Position numbers and translations under genes: made by a program | Assembly: GCA_950295325.1 (NCBI GenBank) | Contig: OX485805.1 | Location: forward strand, 37,683,501-37,747,500 | DNA: 64,000 nucleotides | Direction of reading: 5' to 3' | Source of the DNA: Polytrichum commune | Lineage: Eukaryota; Streptophyta; Polytrichopsida; Polytrichales; Polytrichaceae | Shown here: piece after piece, positions 31,310 to 45,700 of the stretch | Position numbering within the stretch: position 1 is the first letter of the stretch | Layout of the letters: the number at the start of each line of letters is the position of its first letter | The notes under the pieces: generated by a model | Told to the model about the DNA's origin: nothing | Databases searched by the model: none | The model's input: the letters and a program-made list of their open reading frames with translations, nothing else

Positions 31310-34300
31310 CTTCAGTAACATTTTCATTTTAAACCGTTCAACAATTTGTACTTAAACGTAAATGTTATATTCTACCTCATCTTCATTCAATGTACTATCA
31401 AATTATATGATAGTGAAGCTAACTTACTTTTTTGTTTGTTCTGTTTTTTTAACTCGTCTTCATTTCCGACTCTGATATACGATCATCTGCATGCTCTTTG
31501 CTCTTTGCACCTTCATCATCCTCCATCGCCAATATCGATATTGTATCAAAATCCAGTGTCTTCACAATTTCTTCTATTATATTCAAAATGATATTTTTCC
31601 CTTCCCTACTTGCATTCTTCTTTCCTACACTCAGTCTGAACCTCTCTTTCTTAGAAGTAAAATACAAAGCTTTCCTACGTCTTCTCTTCCGCCTCACTAG
31701 TGTTCTCTCTACATTCTCCACCATCATTGGTATTTATGATATGTCCTCTACCACTTCACTTTCATACATTCTTCTAGTGTTTATATTTCACATAAACTTG
31801 GCGCATATTACGATCATCCGTGTTATAATTGGCATCTAATGACCAAGTTATTTCAATGCATCTTTCATTCTACTTCTATTTTATTATATCCACCAAATTT
31901 TCTCTGATATCCCAACCTTCCACATCCACTTCTTTCTATTCATAATGGCCAATTATTTACTTTCCCGGCCAAATTTAATTGTTCATGCATCTACATCCAG
32001 CCTACATAGTCACATTTTAAAAGTTAAAACTCTGCCAACTTATTTACAATTGGACGTCGTTTTTTCTATGATATCCGTACCCGCATTTTTCCCATGTGGT
32101 AATCTTATATTACACAACTCCTTTATGGGTTCGAATTTCCTATGGCTTAGTTTCTAAAGGAGGTATTTTTTCGAATCTAGTTTAGGATTCTATGCTTACT
32201 TGCAAATATTCCCTTACTACTATTATGATTTGTCTCCTTCTGTATTATTAGATACTATGGTATTACATGTTTTCATTTCCATTCATTATTATATTATACA
32301 TCACCCAATACAAAAGCAACATTGATCCAATATTATTGTGATGTGTTGTTCATCTATTTCTTGTTCTCCATGGCTATCATTAGAACTCATTGATCTTTTG
32401 TTCCTTTCATTTTGCCACTTCAAGATGATGGTCATGTGGATGTCTCGGAGGATTTGCTTAGTTTGAGATTCAACCTCTAGATAGGAATCATGTATTTAGA
32501 ACAGAAGATGTACTATGCAGATGGAGAGGTGTATGAAATGATTTTGGTTTAGAAAAACAAAACTGAAGTTGATTTTATGTGGATCTTAGAACCTGGTTCA
32601 TTTAGGATGATAGGTCGTTATGAGTCTCAGATGCAAGCTTCAACTGTCAATTGTCATAGTATACCGATTGAATAAGTGGACAGCGTTCGAATTTTGTGCA
32701 AAGCAAGCTACGGTAGAAGAGGTGGAACAATTATTCTTTAACAATAGGATGCGGCATAAAGGATTCTTGTGGGACATAGCGAGCGATCACTGTTATTATT
32801 TCAAATGCAATTTAGACAATACATAATGCGATGTACGGGGCGCGACTCTCAATGACAACAGCTAGGCATCTGCAAGGGATCGGCTTAACCGAAAGAAATA
32901 ATTTTATCTTTAATATGTATGTGAAAGTATTTTGTAAAAATGATCAACAAGAGTGGTCCACATTAATACATCCTACCAAACTTTATTACAACACAACAAT
33001 GTCTAAGACAACCAAGATTACACTATATTTTTGTGTTGTAAACAAGAGACTGTGTTGGCTAGCAACTTATTTGTTGGTCAAAGCGAATTAACGTGTAATG
33101 AAAAAAAGTTGTCGGGATATTACACACTAGATACGGTACAATAAGTTGCGCAGTGGTAAATGATCCTCTAGAACGCTAAGACACTGATGACAAAGGCTTA
33201 AAACTGTTACACTCACGCGGTTATTAAAAAACGGCGTAAAAAAACATTTCAAATGGGAGAGAAAGTTTAGTTGGACTTAAGGAACTTAGAGATACCCATG
33301 AAGTTATCCATTAAGTGGTCCGCAAGGTAAATTGGACCGTTGCCGGTGAAAAAAAATTCTTCATCTAGACCTATACGGAATTGATTTGGACAAGAAAGTT
33401 GGTAGAATTGGCATCCGGTGTTCTTCATCTCTGTATTCATGAAGTATCACCACAACGAGAAGGATTTGCATTTGTGGCAAAAGAACTCGTGGCCACCATT
33501 CGAGTACGACTTGTGGGATGGCGCGGAGGATAAAATCACAGCGATTCACGACAAATACATGGACGAGGTAAACAATATAAATGTATGATGTGCGAATATT
33601 TGCCATATGAGTATGAGTGGATTAATGGAGTAAACATACCGCATGCTTGAACTCTTATGAAGACCTTTGAAACTAGAAAGATGGTCGTAGCATACGCTAC
33701 AGCGCATGCTAAAACAAACAAACATGTACGAAAACATATCACCACTAGCAAGAAGTTCTCACCCTTTATTAACAACAATGATATCGAGGTGGATGAGGTA
33801 ATAGTGACGAAAATGGAAGAATAATCAAATGACCCATTGGATACACCGAGGTATTCTGAACCGACAAAAAATAAGCGTAGGATGACGGGACCCATTCATG
33901 TGAGGCGTTGAAAAGTTAGCATGTTTATGAATTCCTCTAAGTGTGGGAGGATGAGCATTGCGGTTACCGAGATGAGTTACATGGGGGTGTAAATCAAGTA
34001 CAAATAGAAATTTAAGGGTTGAGAACATAAGTACGTAAAATAAAGACTTAGTCGAACTCGGAGAATGAGTGCCGCTAAAGGGATCTATCGGAGGAAAGTA
34101 TGATGGATTTGGTTGTAACGAGACCAAGGTGCGGGTGTCAAACATAAAGAGAATCTTCCACAAGACACATTTCGGAGCGAAAGCGCATAAATGGCACCTC
34201 ATGTCCCGATGGGTAAACGAGAGAAATGCTTAGCTAACCTTGAACGCATTCTATTACCAACCGGCAATAAATATTCACCACTCACTGCGGCCAGGTGAGA

Positions 34301-36756
34301 TCCAAAGAATGTGTGACTTGAGTAGTATCCGTAGAATTGGTGAACCGTGGCATATGAGGAAGTTCACTAAAAGACTGGTGCAAAAGCAAGAAAATGTATG
34401 CGCATTAACCTTTGTCTTAGAGGTCGATGCAAGCCAGAATTGGTCCATTCCGAAGGCATTAAGACTTCACCTTATCGGGGATGAGGTGAGCCGTGCTAAA
34501 AACTTGATGAGGACATCAAGAACTCTAAGTATGACATGAGGTAAGGCCCTCTTAAAGAAATTTAATAATGGACGAACACCTAAAGAATTAGGTGCGGGGT
34601 GAACCGCATCCCTTAAAGTGTAATGCATTGAATCCGGTTGGGAACCACACTTAAGTGGGAGGACCAAGTATGCGGTTGGATGATCCGTACAAAGGGTGCA
34701 CAAAGGGCTTAAATACGTAACTCAAAGGGTAAGGACTTAGGTGGACTCAGAACACACGCAGGGTGTGTGGGAAAGCCCAAGCCTTGGTGCTAGCGGTTAG
34801 CACCTAGATGGCCCATGGGTTGACTACGTGAGACCCCACGAGTATTGGGATCGAAAACGGTCTAGGGTATTGAGATTGTAGGCTCACCTTAACAATGTAG
34901 GTTTGTGTAGGTGAGCTAAGGACTTAGCTACGTGTGGGCGTATGGGACGTAACGTAAAGTGGCGTTACACTAGGAAGATTGGGGTAGAGACCTATTAGGT
35001 CATGTGCGCATTCCTTGCACATTGTTGAGATTAAATCAAAATGAGTGACGCAATGGACAATGAAGGTTGTCAAAGTAATAATTTTTGTGTTTACCGGTCG
35101 TTGCGTGTCATTTAAGCAAGCCAATATAGTTTCATGTCACAATGTATATGAGAGCAAAGGAAGACCCAAGGAATGCACAAGAGAGGAAGGATAGGAGAGA
35201 AAGGAGAGAATTCCTAGGAAAGAACAGAGGAGGAAGGATGCAAGGGAAGGCAGAGATTACTTGTTTCTGGTAGACTACACGGAGTCATCTTTCCGATGAT
35301 GTGGCACCTCTACAGAACTTTCTTTCTCCGAGTATTGAAGAGATAATGGTAACCCCAGTTGGAGGCAAAGGTGGATAAGCCATAGCCTTAGGTGAAATGA
35401 CAGATTGATCTAAAATTCAAAGCATGTATTGGGATGGGCATCATGGGGACAAACTCTCACCTGCGATGGAGGGGAGCGCCTACATCGGAAGCCCAGCTGC
35501 GTCAGGCCCCGAAAACTTACAAATTTGATATCTTTTAGGAGCAGTTCTGCAGTGAGCGTCCTGCAATCGTAATGCAACTAGAGAGCTAGTCCTATCAAAG
35601 ATTGACTTTGCTGTTATAGACAGGATCCCACGAGTTGAATTCTTAAGTCATGTAGGCGAAATTGGGCAAGCCCATCCGGGGTCTGGAATTTTTGCCTTCA
35701 TTGCAAATACAGAATCCCAAGTACCTATATCTGTTGCCCTGAATTCCGCTGAGAGCATCGACTATTGCTCCTCCGAAGCTCACACAACAGTCCGAATAGC
35801 ACTGAATTAAGAAATGCAATAAGCGTATCTATCACCACTTTTGCAATCAAAACAATCTTCAACATACCTTCCACTGCTCCTCCCAGCTACGTTACAAGTA
35901 GAGAGAACTGGGTCTCATTATAGATGGAGACTGTCTTTCTCAGTTTGTGCCCACGTATAGCTAGAAACAGTAGGCACCGGAAGAATATTTGAATCTCACT
36001 TTGCGACGTGTATCCATCTTTCAGAGGTCTACTAGCTAGGGATGCCAGTCTTACCATTTAAAGGAGAGAACCAAGAGTATATTAAAATTTAGCATGATCT
36101 GCAGCGGCTTACATTATTTACCAAGTTGAACTTTGCAAGAACCTGAGATCAAGCACTCACAGTGTGCAGGAAACACAAATGTCTCCGGTCAGCACCAGGA
36201 GGCAATTTGTGGTTGTTAGTTTCTCAAGACCGTTATTTCAATTGATAATCAGTTGCATAATCACCATGGGAACTGGTGAAGACACCATTCCTTCTACTAC
36301 AAAGCTAAAGGATCGTTTTTTCCGTAAATAGATGTATACACCCTGTATTTGTTTCCCTTTCACTCTCGTAGTATTCCTGGGAGAAGTTAGTTACAGTGTG
36401 CGCAGCAGGATGTGCTCACTCTCTACCACTTAAATTCAGGCACCCTGGAAGATATGCATGAAATTACATGTATCACTAATCCTCAAACCTTGCCTCCAAG
36501 AAATCACACCTTAAAAAAATAGAGCTGCCAACTACCACATCTTACTGCTGCTCCTCACGCACCTGCCTTTCATTGTGTTGGTAGACAGTTTCGCCCTTGA
36601 CTCCACCCTGCAACATGGAGGCAAAGTCATAAAATGGATTTCTCCGAGTGGGTTTCAGGTTCACTTTCCATGCAACTGCAAACTTATAGGCGTTGCTGTA
36701 GTGACTACCCGCCAACTCCAAATTTTCTGTAAGATGTGTTGTGTGCAGACTGGTAG
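31310..36756. other. gene-poor region with decayed coding, and clathrin 3' flank
   Basis: Between 32390 and 33100, and again at 33360-33850 and 34220-34540, short plus-strand stretches look like eroded protein coding (for example VDVSEDLLSLRFNL, then DFMWILEPGSFRMIG near 32580; FEYDLWDGAEDKITAIHDKY near 33510). No frame is continuous and I recognise no domain; decayed transposons are likely. A purine-rich stretch lies at 35160-35250. The end nearest 36756 should include the clathrin 3' UTR (minus strand). Confidence 0.4.
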
Positions 36757-39700
36757 TTAGTATGTTGCCGGCATGCTGCCCACCGGCAAGATTCCATAGG
36801 TCGGCAACCCCTGCATATATCCGTCATAAATCCCACCTGCTCCAGGATTTGGTGGAACTGGTACTGCCAATGGCAAAAGTTGTGGATACATATTCTGCAG
36901 GGAATGGAATTGGATGAGCAACTTTATCGCATTCGTAGGAAATTATATAACCAATCAAAATATAAATGACAGGCATGTAGAATTAGTCCTCTCCTTGTTT
37001 AGTAAAATATAGCCAATGAACTGAACAAGGTTCGTCATACTGCTTCTCCAGCCAGGTGATGTTCTTCCTGTCTTGTTTTGGTGTGTGTATTATCCTCTTT
37101 TTTATGACTCAGGAGCTCAGCGACCTTCACAGAGTACTCCCGAAGAAACTGGTCAAAGTCCAGGGAGAAGTTAGTTGTGTCACCTGCATAATGTTCTAGA
37201 ACCATTTAAGGAATTTTCTAATTCCTCTATCAAAAAGAATGTCACATGAATGCACCGGAAAAAACACGTAAAATTAATCTATAGACTTGTACCTGCAGGA
37301 TGTAAGGATAAGCAAAGTCCATCATGTTGTTCATCCAAGCTAGCTCCAAGGCCACATCCGCACGTATGAGGTCATAGCAGATGTATAAACATGCTGCAAA
37401 ACACTCCTTCTTTCCCTGTGAAACAACACAATACAGTCCAATTAGTTGTGATGTACATAAATTAGAAAAATTCTACAAAGATCCATGTACACTTTAAAGT
37501 TCTAAGTCTCCAGGAGAACAAAGTGTACTAACCAAAATGCGGGAATAAACACGTAAATTACATAAAGTTGAAACAACCTTGGTGTTATTAGTTCTGAGAG
37601 AATTGAAGATGCACCAAATGATGGTAGGATAGGAGACTGTTGTACCTCTAGGAGAAATTGAGATTTCTTACACATTGTTTTCAAACCCACACTAAATACC
37701 AAACATGGTGTAGCTGCCAAGGTGTTTATTGTTCAACAGGGCCTCCATTATATGGACATTACTCTACCAACTAAACAAGGTCTTTTTACAATGGAGTCAA
37801 TGGACTGATGCAATTACGGACTTTAAATCCTGGATCGTCATGTCAATTTCAAAGATCGTTATGTCAACTCTTTGTGTTGCTTCAGTGAATCTACTTCTCT
37901 ACATAGGCTATGATAGTGCCCATAATCTACCAACTTGGGAGGCTGGCATAGCACAATGATAAACTGATCCCTCATATGTTGGTCAAAAAAAACTAGGGCA
38001 AAAGAATTTCCTGACTGCAGACATTAGGCTCCCACATGCTCAGTTTGTTTGAGGATTTGTTTGTGTTAATCTCACCTGAAGGTAGCAGATTAGATACAAA
38101 TTGATGTCGTGTGATCTTGACGGCTTGCATCAAGGCACTTGAGAGGCCTAAGCATTGTGTCCTTGGCTTGTTCACTAACTTCTTTAAAAAATCTGTCGGG
38201 TGGGACAAGTTCGACCTTGAACGTCTTTCCCAACTGACAGGGTGCCCAAGCATGAATCTGGAGTACCATGAACACGTTCTTTTGTTTCAGAGTGAGGATT
38301 GAATTTAGGATCTAGATACAGGTGGAGAAATTACTTCTTTAACAAAGAAATTGAGCAATTCCTCTGCAAACTCGCTGTCCCCAGATTGTGAAGTGGTCTC
38401 CATGGCGTCTTGGTAAAGTTTATCCTTCTTGGAGAGGGCAACAGATTGCTGCCACCTTCCAGCCTTCTTGTAGATGTAAGCAGCGATTCTTCGCATTTCC
38501 AAAAGCTCGTGTGTCTCAATCTGACACCATGGATAAAATAAATATTGCAACAAAACAAAGACATTACAAGTGCTCAAAATGATTCAAATCAGGTCAAAAC
38601 ACTCACCTAAAGCCCCTGATACAATCCCCACAGTTAAGGATTCCACTTGTGTGACTAGTTCATGTTTTGAATTACTGAATCTGCATATTCAGGATTGGCT
38701 ACAAAGAACATCAAACGAGGACTACCCGTTGTGCCATGGTGACCTGGTCGAAATTCTCATACGTATCTATTGACTCCCGCAGTCTCTCATAGTCCTCTTC
38801 TTCAATGTACAGCTCATTCAGTGCCTCGTTTATAGCATGCAAATTGCTACTTTGAACAGACTCCAAATAGGACTTCACCAGCGGCAAATGTCCTGCCTGC
38901 AGAAATCATGTGTAGGGATTACAGTTGATGAAACATGTTCAGGAAATATTTTCAGTATCTTGACACCTCATAAGCTCCACCATTTTGGCGTTGCAACAGG
39001 GCTAATCATCATGGTGCATTGGTATGAAATTTACTAGGTTAGAGGTATTACAGACAAATTTAACCTTCTCTTCCGTACATGGTCACTTTCTTTTACTAAT
39101 TCTAATTTTCAAGGAAACAAAGAGGGCTTACCTTTCGCATGATATCCACTACACGACTGTGATCAACACGAGTTGCCAGAATTGTAAGAAGATCATTGAG
39201 AAGATCTGGATGCTCATTCAGGTAGAAGTAAATTGCCTTGTAATAAATATCCACGGCAGCCACCTTGCTAGCCACATTCTTGAATTGCAAGTGCTCCCAA
39301 GCATCAGGAGAGTGATTCATTATGTTTGCTGCTGCATTGTCATATTCTTCGTACTGAATATACAGGTATGTCAGCTCCTTCCATTGCTGCTGGTCAGCAC
39401 AGATGCGAATAAGCTTTGGAATGTTAATACGTGTACTGAAGAGGTTAAGGTGCTCCATGAGCTTCTCTGGACGATACTTGGCATACAGAATTCCTAGCTC
39501 TGTGAAGATTCCCATGTGTGCGCACTCCAGTCCTATTCCACTTTCCATTAGAGATATGAGCTCGTCAAAGTAACCTTTGTTTTGGTAATACTCGCTGACT
39601 TCTTCCAGGAGGTCCACCTTCGAACCACACAGCAATGATGCATGAATTAGAAATAAACAGCAATTATTTAGAAAGGCATTGGTCCATGAAGTCAGCTAGA

Positions 39701-42700
39701 ACCTGACATCCTCTTCATTAGATTTGCAGAGTAAGGTCGTGTTTGTCACAACCCAATGATTATTAGAAGTGTTCGGTGGCTCCAATTTGATTCTCCAGAT
39801 ACAAACACGCTGTGGATGAGTCACATTTAGGTCATCACTAGCATTAGATGTAAAGACCTTCCAGAGCCTCTCAGACGGTCATGAATATTTACACAGGCCG
39901 TTCGTACCTGCACTATGATTTTCAGGCCACAAATTTGAGCCAGTCGAAACTCCTCAGCATCTACACAAGCAAAACAAAGTTCCCTCCAAGTATTTGAGCT
40001 GTTTGCCTTCTGAGCGGCTTCGACTGCTGCTTGAAATTGGTAAAGTTTGATAAGTGTGCTGGCGAGACGAGCCCAGTTGCAGATGTGAGAAAATACTAGT
40101 TTGACGGAATCATAAAGCTCTTCGCTAAAAAGTCGGTCTCCAACTGCAAGCAGATTTGCCACGTTTGGCTGAGCGAGAATTTCTGCAATGTCCTCAAGCC
40201 TGTCCATTTTAGCGTAGGCGTAGAGAAGTTCTGAGTCCACCTGTGGCTCTTTTACCTTCTGCCTCACCATGTGCAAGTATCTTGCAAGATCGTTGTATGC
40301 TTTCAGCTTTCCAGCTTCTCTAATGACCTCCGGGAACTGGGAAGCATCAGTCGCACGAATGAAAGAGACGATAGCGTCAACAACCAGACCCTCTCTAAGC
40401 TGCGCTTTACCAAGCTGACTCCACACCTCATCCTCTTCCAAGCGCTCGGCAAACTCCATTGCATGCTCAATGCTGTGAAGATTGTCCAAGAGGACGTTAA
40501 TTGCTTGAACATTCAAGTGTAATTTCTTGAAAATTGTGAATGCTTCCTCATACAGCTCTGCTCCTACTGCAATCTCTCCTACAGCCGGACCATCAAAGTT
40601 GTCCAGCCGATTGATATACTCCATGACTCGTGTTTTATCAGCTTTTATGGCTGTTAAAATCAAAAGATTTTGTAAATTAGGATTGCTGCTAAATGCCGTG
40701 TTGTGCAGCACAATTTTCTCAAGAAGTTCAATCAGCTCGTTCGGCAGGTTAGCAGACATGAATGCTTTTACAGTGGCTGAAACTTGCTCGGGACTCTTGC
40801 TCTCTGGAAGAGCTGTGGACACAACCTGATCTATCAACTGCCGCCTGCAACTATTCTCCGGGTCTAGAACCTTGAGCCACAATCCTCCATCCATGCGCTC
40901 CACAACATACCTATCCATGATAACCATGAGAAACATACGAAGATTTAGGAGGTGGGAAGGAGAAAGACGCATCACAGTGGTGTGTGACCTATTTTAGTTT
41001 CCAAACCATAATTGGGATACTGAGGTCAGGAGTGAAGTGCACCTAGCTTGAAGCTTGAAAAGAGAGTTTTTCCTTGTAATGTTCACCAACTCATCGTCGC
41101 ATTGGCCACGCCGATATGCCACCACCGCAAGTGTGGAGTCCCGCTTCTCACAATACTTGCCCACAACCCGAGAGTCATAGTATGGATTCGTGGAGAGGAA
41201 ATGCTCTGGATTATTGTTTGTGTCGACGGCAATTTTCCCCAAAGCATTATGAACGTGAACATCCTGGCTCCCTTCGCTCACAAGATGCTCAAGAAAGGGG
41301 GTCAGCAGTTTCAGCCGATTCCTGAAATAGGTCACGTATTCATTTTAAGACTTTCTAAGGTATCCCAAGAGATAGGAAACCCTCATCAAAGTAGGTGACT
41401 TAAACCATGCAACAGGCGGAGAATATACCTTTTTTCGCACTCCTCCACAAGTGGCTCCACTGGCAATAATGACCGTACCGACAGAATCAATCCCCTGATA
41501 AAATCCTCTGGGCAATCGTCATCCAGTAATTGCCCTACAACTTGCGGGGCTTTGCTTGGGTTTACCTGCGTGTTTAGCAGTTGCAACAAGTACTTTATGA
41601 TCTTTTCCCAGGTTACTTGCAATGTCAGAGGAAGAGATTTCATTTGTAAAAGGCCACAATCTCGATTTATATTACTCAAGAGTTGCGAAGGTATATAGTT
41701 ATATACACCCATTGCTTATTTACCTTCTGGACATAGCCTTCAATGAAACGGAGCATATTGTTAACATAAAGAAAATGCGTGAGATCAGCTACAAAATCAT
41801 GGCGATCACAGACGTTGATAAGAGGGCGAGCATCTTGCAGCTTTGCATCCATCAGGAAATTTTTGGTTTGCTCTGGTGGATAGAAATTGGACTCTCGAGT
41901 AACACGCTCAACTTCCTTGAATTGACCAGTCTTTGCTGCAGCTTCGATATACTTGAAGTGAACCCCTGGATTCTCACTGATTCACCCAAGCACATGTAAG
42001 TTTCAAGAGTTAACAAGGTAGGCCGACAGAAAAGTGGAAACTTCAAAACTTCATCAAAACCGTGGGCACAAAAGTCACGACATGAATACTCTAAGGAGAT
42101 ACAATGGAGCTCCTTGTCACACTGATCTTAAACATTTGGAGTTTTTCAAAATAGAAATGCCAATGTGCTCATCAGAAAAGACTGTACCTACATTATTTTC
42201 CTTCTTGGTAGGTTCCAAAGAAATATTCCACTTACATCCGAGACCGGAAGGAAAAGGTATTCGATATTGAAAGTCAAGATATTAGAAATCGATTGTACCT
42301 GGAGCTCACGCAGGTGCTCAAGAAGAAAAAGAGTCCCTCGTAGGATTTGAACTGATCAAAGAGTTTGATACACGCGTCCATTCCAAGTTGTTCAGTGTAC
42401 TCTTTGGCAACCTTTAGCAATCACGATATGCAGGTTATTTCCTTTACCTTTCAAGTAAAATTTAGGAAAGAAACCAAATATGCGTGTCACGGAAGAAAAG
42501 TGATGAGGTTCAGATTGTACGGAAAATGGCCTAAAAGAGAAGAGAAGAGAGAGAAAAAAAGGGCTCTTATTATTCCTTCGCTTAGTGTGAGATGTGCTAA
42601 ATATCCAGAGAGGAAAAACTACGTCTGCTGGCAACTCTTGAAATACACCAACCTCACACCAACTAATAATATGTGAACAAGACATTGGAGACACTAAGTG

Positions 42701-45700
42701 TACCTGAACGACAATCTGCAGATTACCATGCAGGTTCACCGTTAGGAGCTCCTTCATACAATCTAATGCCCATTCTTTGGAAAGTGTCCCAAAAAAGTCC
42801 ACCAAGGCCTGGGAAAAACAAAATCGTGAAGGTTATCATCGTTTGTACTCGTCTACCCATGTTAAATAATATTTCCGGTCACAGAAACACGGCTGTTTAA
42901 TACTTTACAGTACGCCAATATGATCACAGTCTGTAATCATCAGACAGTGTGGTGATAAGCGTCTATAATCAATAAATAGGCAAGAAGAAAGAGGGATTCT
43001 CCTTACTTGAAGGAGAATGAGGAGCATTATCTCTTCAAGCTCTATGAAGACATGTGAAAACATAATTTGGAATCGGTTGCAAGTGGACTTGAATTCTCAG
43101 TGTTCATGCAACACACCTGAGGCTCAATAGCATGAGTGTTTATGATGACACGTTTGATGTCGCTGAGCTCCGTATAGTGCTGAAAGACCACTCAATAAAT
43201 GAGTGGAATAACTAGGAAATGTCACTGCCTACATCCAGACTGTCGTACTTAGTACTGACTATAAAACAATGCTCAAAAGAGCTGTTTTTATCAAGACTGT
43301 TGACAAACACTTAATGGCATTACTATCTTCAGTAGTCAAACTATTCATGCATTATGCTTTACTGGTGATGACAGAAAGACGGGGAATATTCATCATCTGC
43401 ATAAAGCATAGGTAAACTTTGAACCTGTAGTGCACGGATGTAAACACCAGCCTTCTCACAAAGCTGTGCAATTCGAGGGCGGTCATGATGATGAAAGATA
43501 TCACTTGCCAAGATAGCGTCTGCAACATTGGGGAAGGTAACGAGATTGATCTCCAAAGCCTGAGAAAATAATTATTTCGACGCTGTTAGTTACTCCTGAA
43601 AGTTTTTTGAGGTGATATGCCTCTGAATTTTCATTTGAAGTGATGTCAATCGAACTTCACCTTTGTTTGAAGCGCCCCATGCTCGGGCAAATCGGGCTTG
43701 AGGACTTCAAGTAGGAATGCAGTAGCCTCTCTGATCATATTGCGCTGCGTATAAGACATGCAAAGCAATCGCTAATTCAATACTCAATGAGAGGTGCTGT
43801 ATTCACGCCACATATCTTCCACATGGTCCAGCCGATTCTATACATCCTTTTAAGTAATAGCAATACATGCTATGTGAAAGTCAGGAAAAATTCGTGGTTT
43901 GTACTCTAAGAGGGTTCAATGACTTTACCTCTACCAGTAGAACAAATGAATCAAGCTGCACCATAGCGTTTTTGAATGAAACAGAAACTAAAGAAGGAAA
44001 TACCTGGAGAAAGAGATCTGTAATGGTGTTGTAGTCAACTGGACTACCACCCTCTAGTTGCGCCAACTTCAGTGCAAAGTTAACTGCTCCCTGAGGCATA
44101 GCATTGGCAACGTATATATAAGGCTGTCATGTCAAAATTTAATAGCATTGTACATCAGTATTTTACCACAATTCGAACAAACATTTGAAATTTTGCTAAC
44201 AAAATGGATCGCTTACCTGAGGATCTGTTCGAATGACCGTTTGTAGCAAGGATAAGTAGTCTGGATTGTAACCAACCTGAAGCAAAGATGCTGTGACAAA
44301 AAATTAGCAGACAACACCTTTTGTTTTCAGACATAAATCCGGTAGTAAGCTACTTTCCTTGTCAATGAAATTTGATGAATTTTGGAATCAACCTAGGTAA
44401 ATCCAGAAATTCCATTAATGTGACTATTAGCAAGAAAAATTCAAGGTCTCCTACTTTGTCCATGTTGGCTAAAATGTAACGCTCTCATACTCCTCCACTG
44501 CTGGAAACAGTTTGACTCCACAGATGTGTCGCCTAGCCCTTTACTTATTACCTTTTGTTGGGCAACATGTATCTTAGAATGTGATTTAGAGCAGGCATAC
44601 CTATCATGACTCATGAAGAATCCCTGCACACGGGAAAATGGGTAGCAATCCTAACCATGATGACGTTCAAGTCCAGGTATATCATGCCAAATGCTAAAGA
44701 CTCGTATTGTACCTGTTTGGAGTAAATAAGAATTTTATCAAAATCTCGGCGTTGTGCGAAGGCTGCAACCACCTTTGGAGAAGCCCTAGCCTTGATGAAT
44801 ATCTTTAACGCCAAATCTTTATCTACAGTCTGGGGAAAAGCATGTATGCAGTTAGATATGTGGAGAAAGGAACATAACTCTCTAGCTGTTAAGCACAAAT
44901 TCAGGGCCACAGTTTTCTAGACGAGATGCAATGTGATAGTCTCACAAAACTATTGCATGGCATCCTTGCACTATTGGCTCTTCAGAAATAACATTCTCTT
45001 TTTCCGGGAATATTTTACAGGTAATTGAAGTCTTATGCTGGAATATTGGGTATAAAAACTGTCTCCTTTACCTTGACGAGGTCTCCGAGGTCCTCACTGC
45101 ACTCCAGTTTGTCTTCTGCCAACCAGTTTTCTAGAAGGTGGTTTTTGTTTTGGGCAACAACCAGTTGCGTAAGCTCCAACGACTCAAAAGCGTTAAGCTT
45201 CCCTTTATTTAGCAAAGTTCCGAAGTATCGCAATAGCGGGGAGGTTTGTCCAGCTTGCACTTGCACACTCTGTCAAAATCAAATGATGAGTACGGTGAGG
45301 GTCACAAGGCCGATTCCAAGGCAGCACTCAGAAGCGTGATACAAAAGAAAGACTTCGCCTCAATTAAGACGCAAATTTATGATAAAGCTTATGTAAAGCT
45401 TGAACGCTCAGCTGGAAACTATTCAAATGTCCTCTAGACAGAAAGTGAGGATACCCGAAACTTGGCTATTGTTTCTGGAGTACGAAGAATGCCTTGAGGT
45501 GACTCTGCCGCAAGCTCTGCTGCCTCACTATATTTTAGTTCAGAGAACAGCTCTTGAAACCGTTGCACAATCTGTGTCACCTTATAAGATCAGAAATTAT
45601 TTTTTGGAAATTATGAGAGCATGAAAGGCAGTATAAAAATTAGGTCACAAGCGTCTCGAAACAAGAACATTAGCATTCGTACCAATTTGTGACATTGTCA

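Noticed and set aside
36575..36760. Short plus-strand ORF in the clathrin 3' region
   Set aside because: It overlaps the clathrin 3' flank on the opposite strand and has no supporting features.
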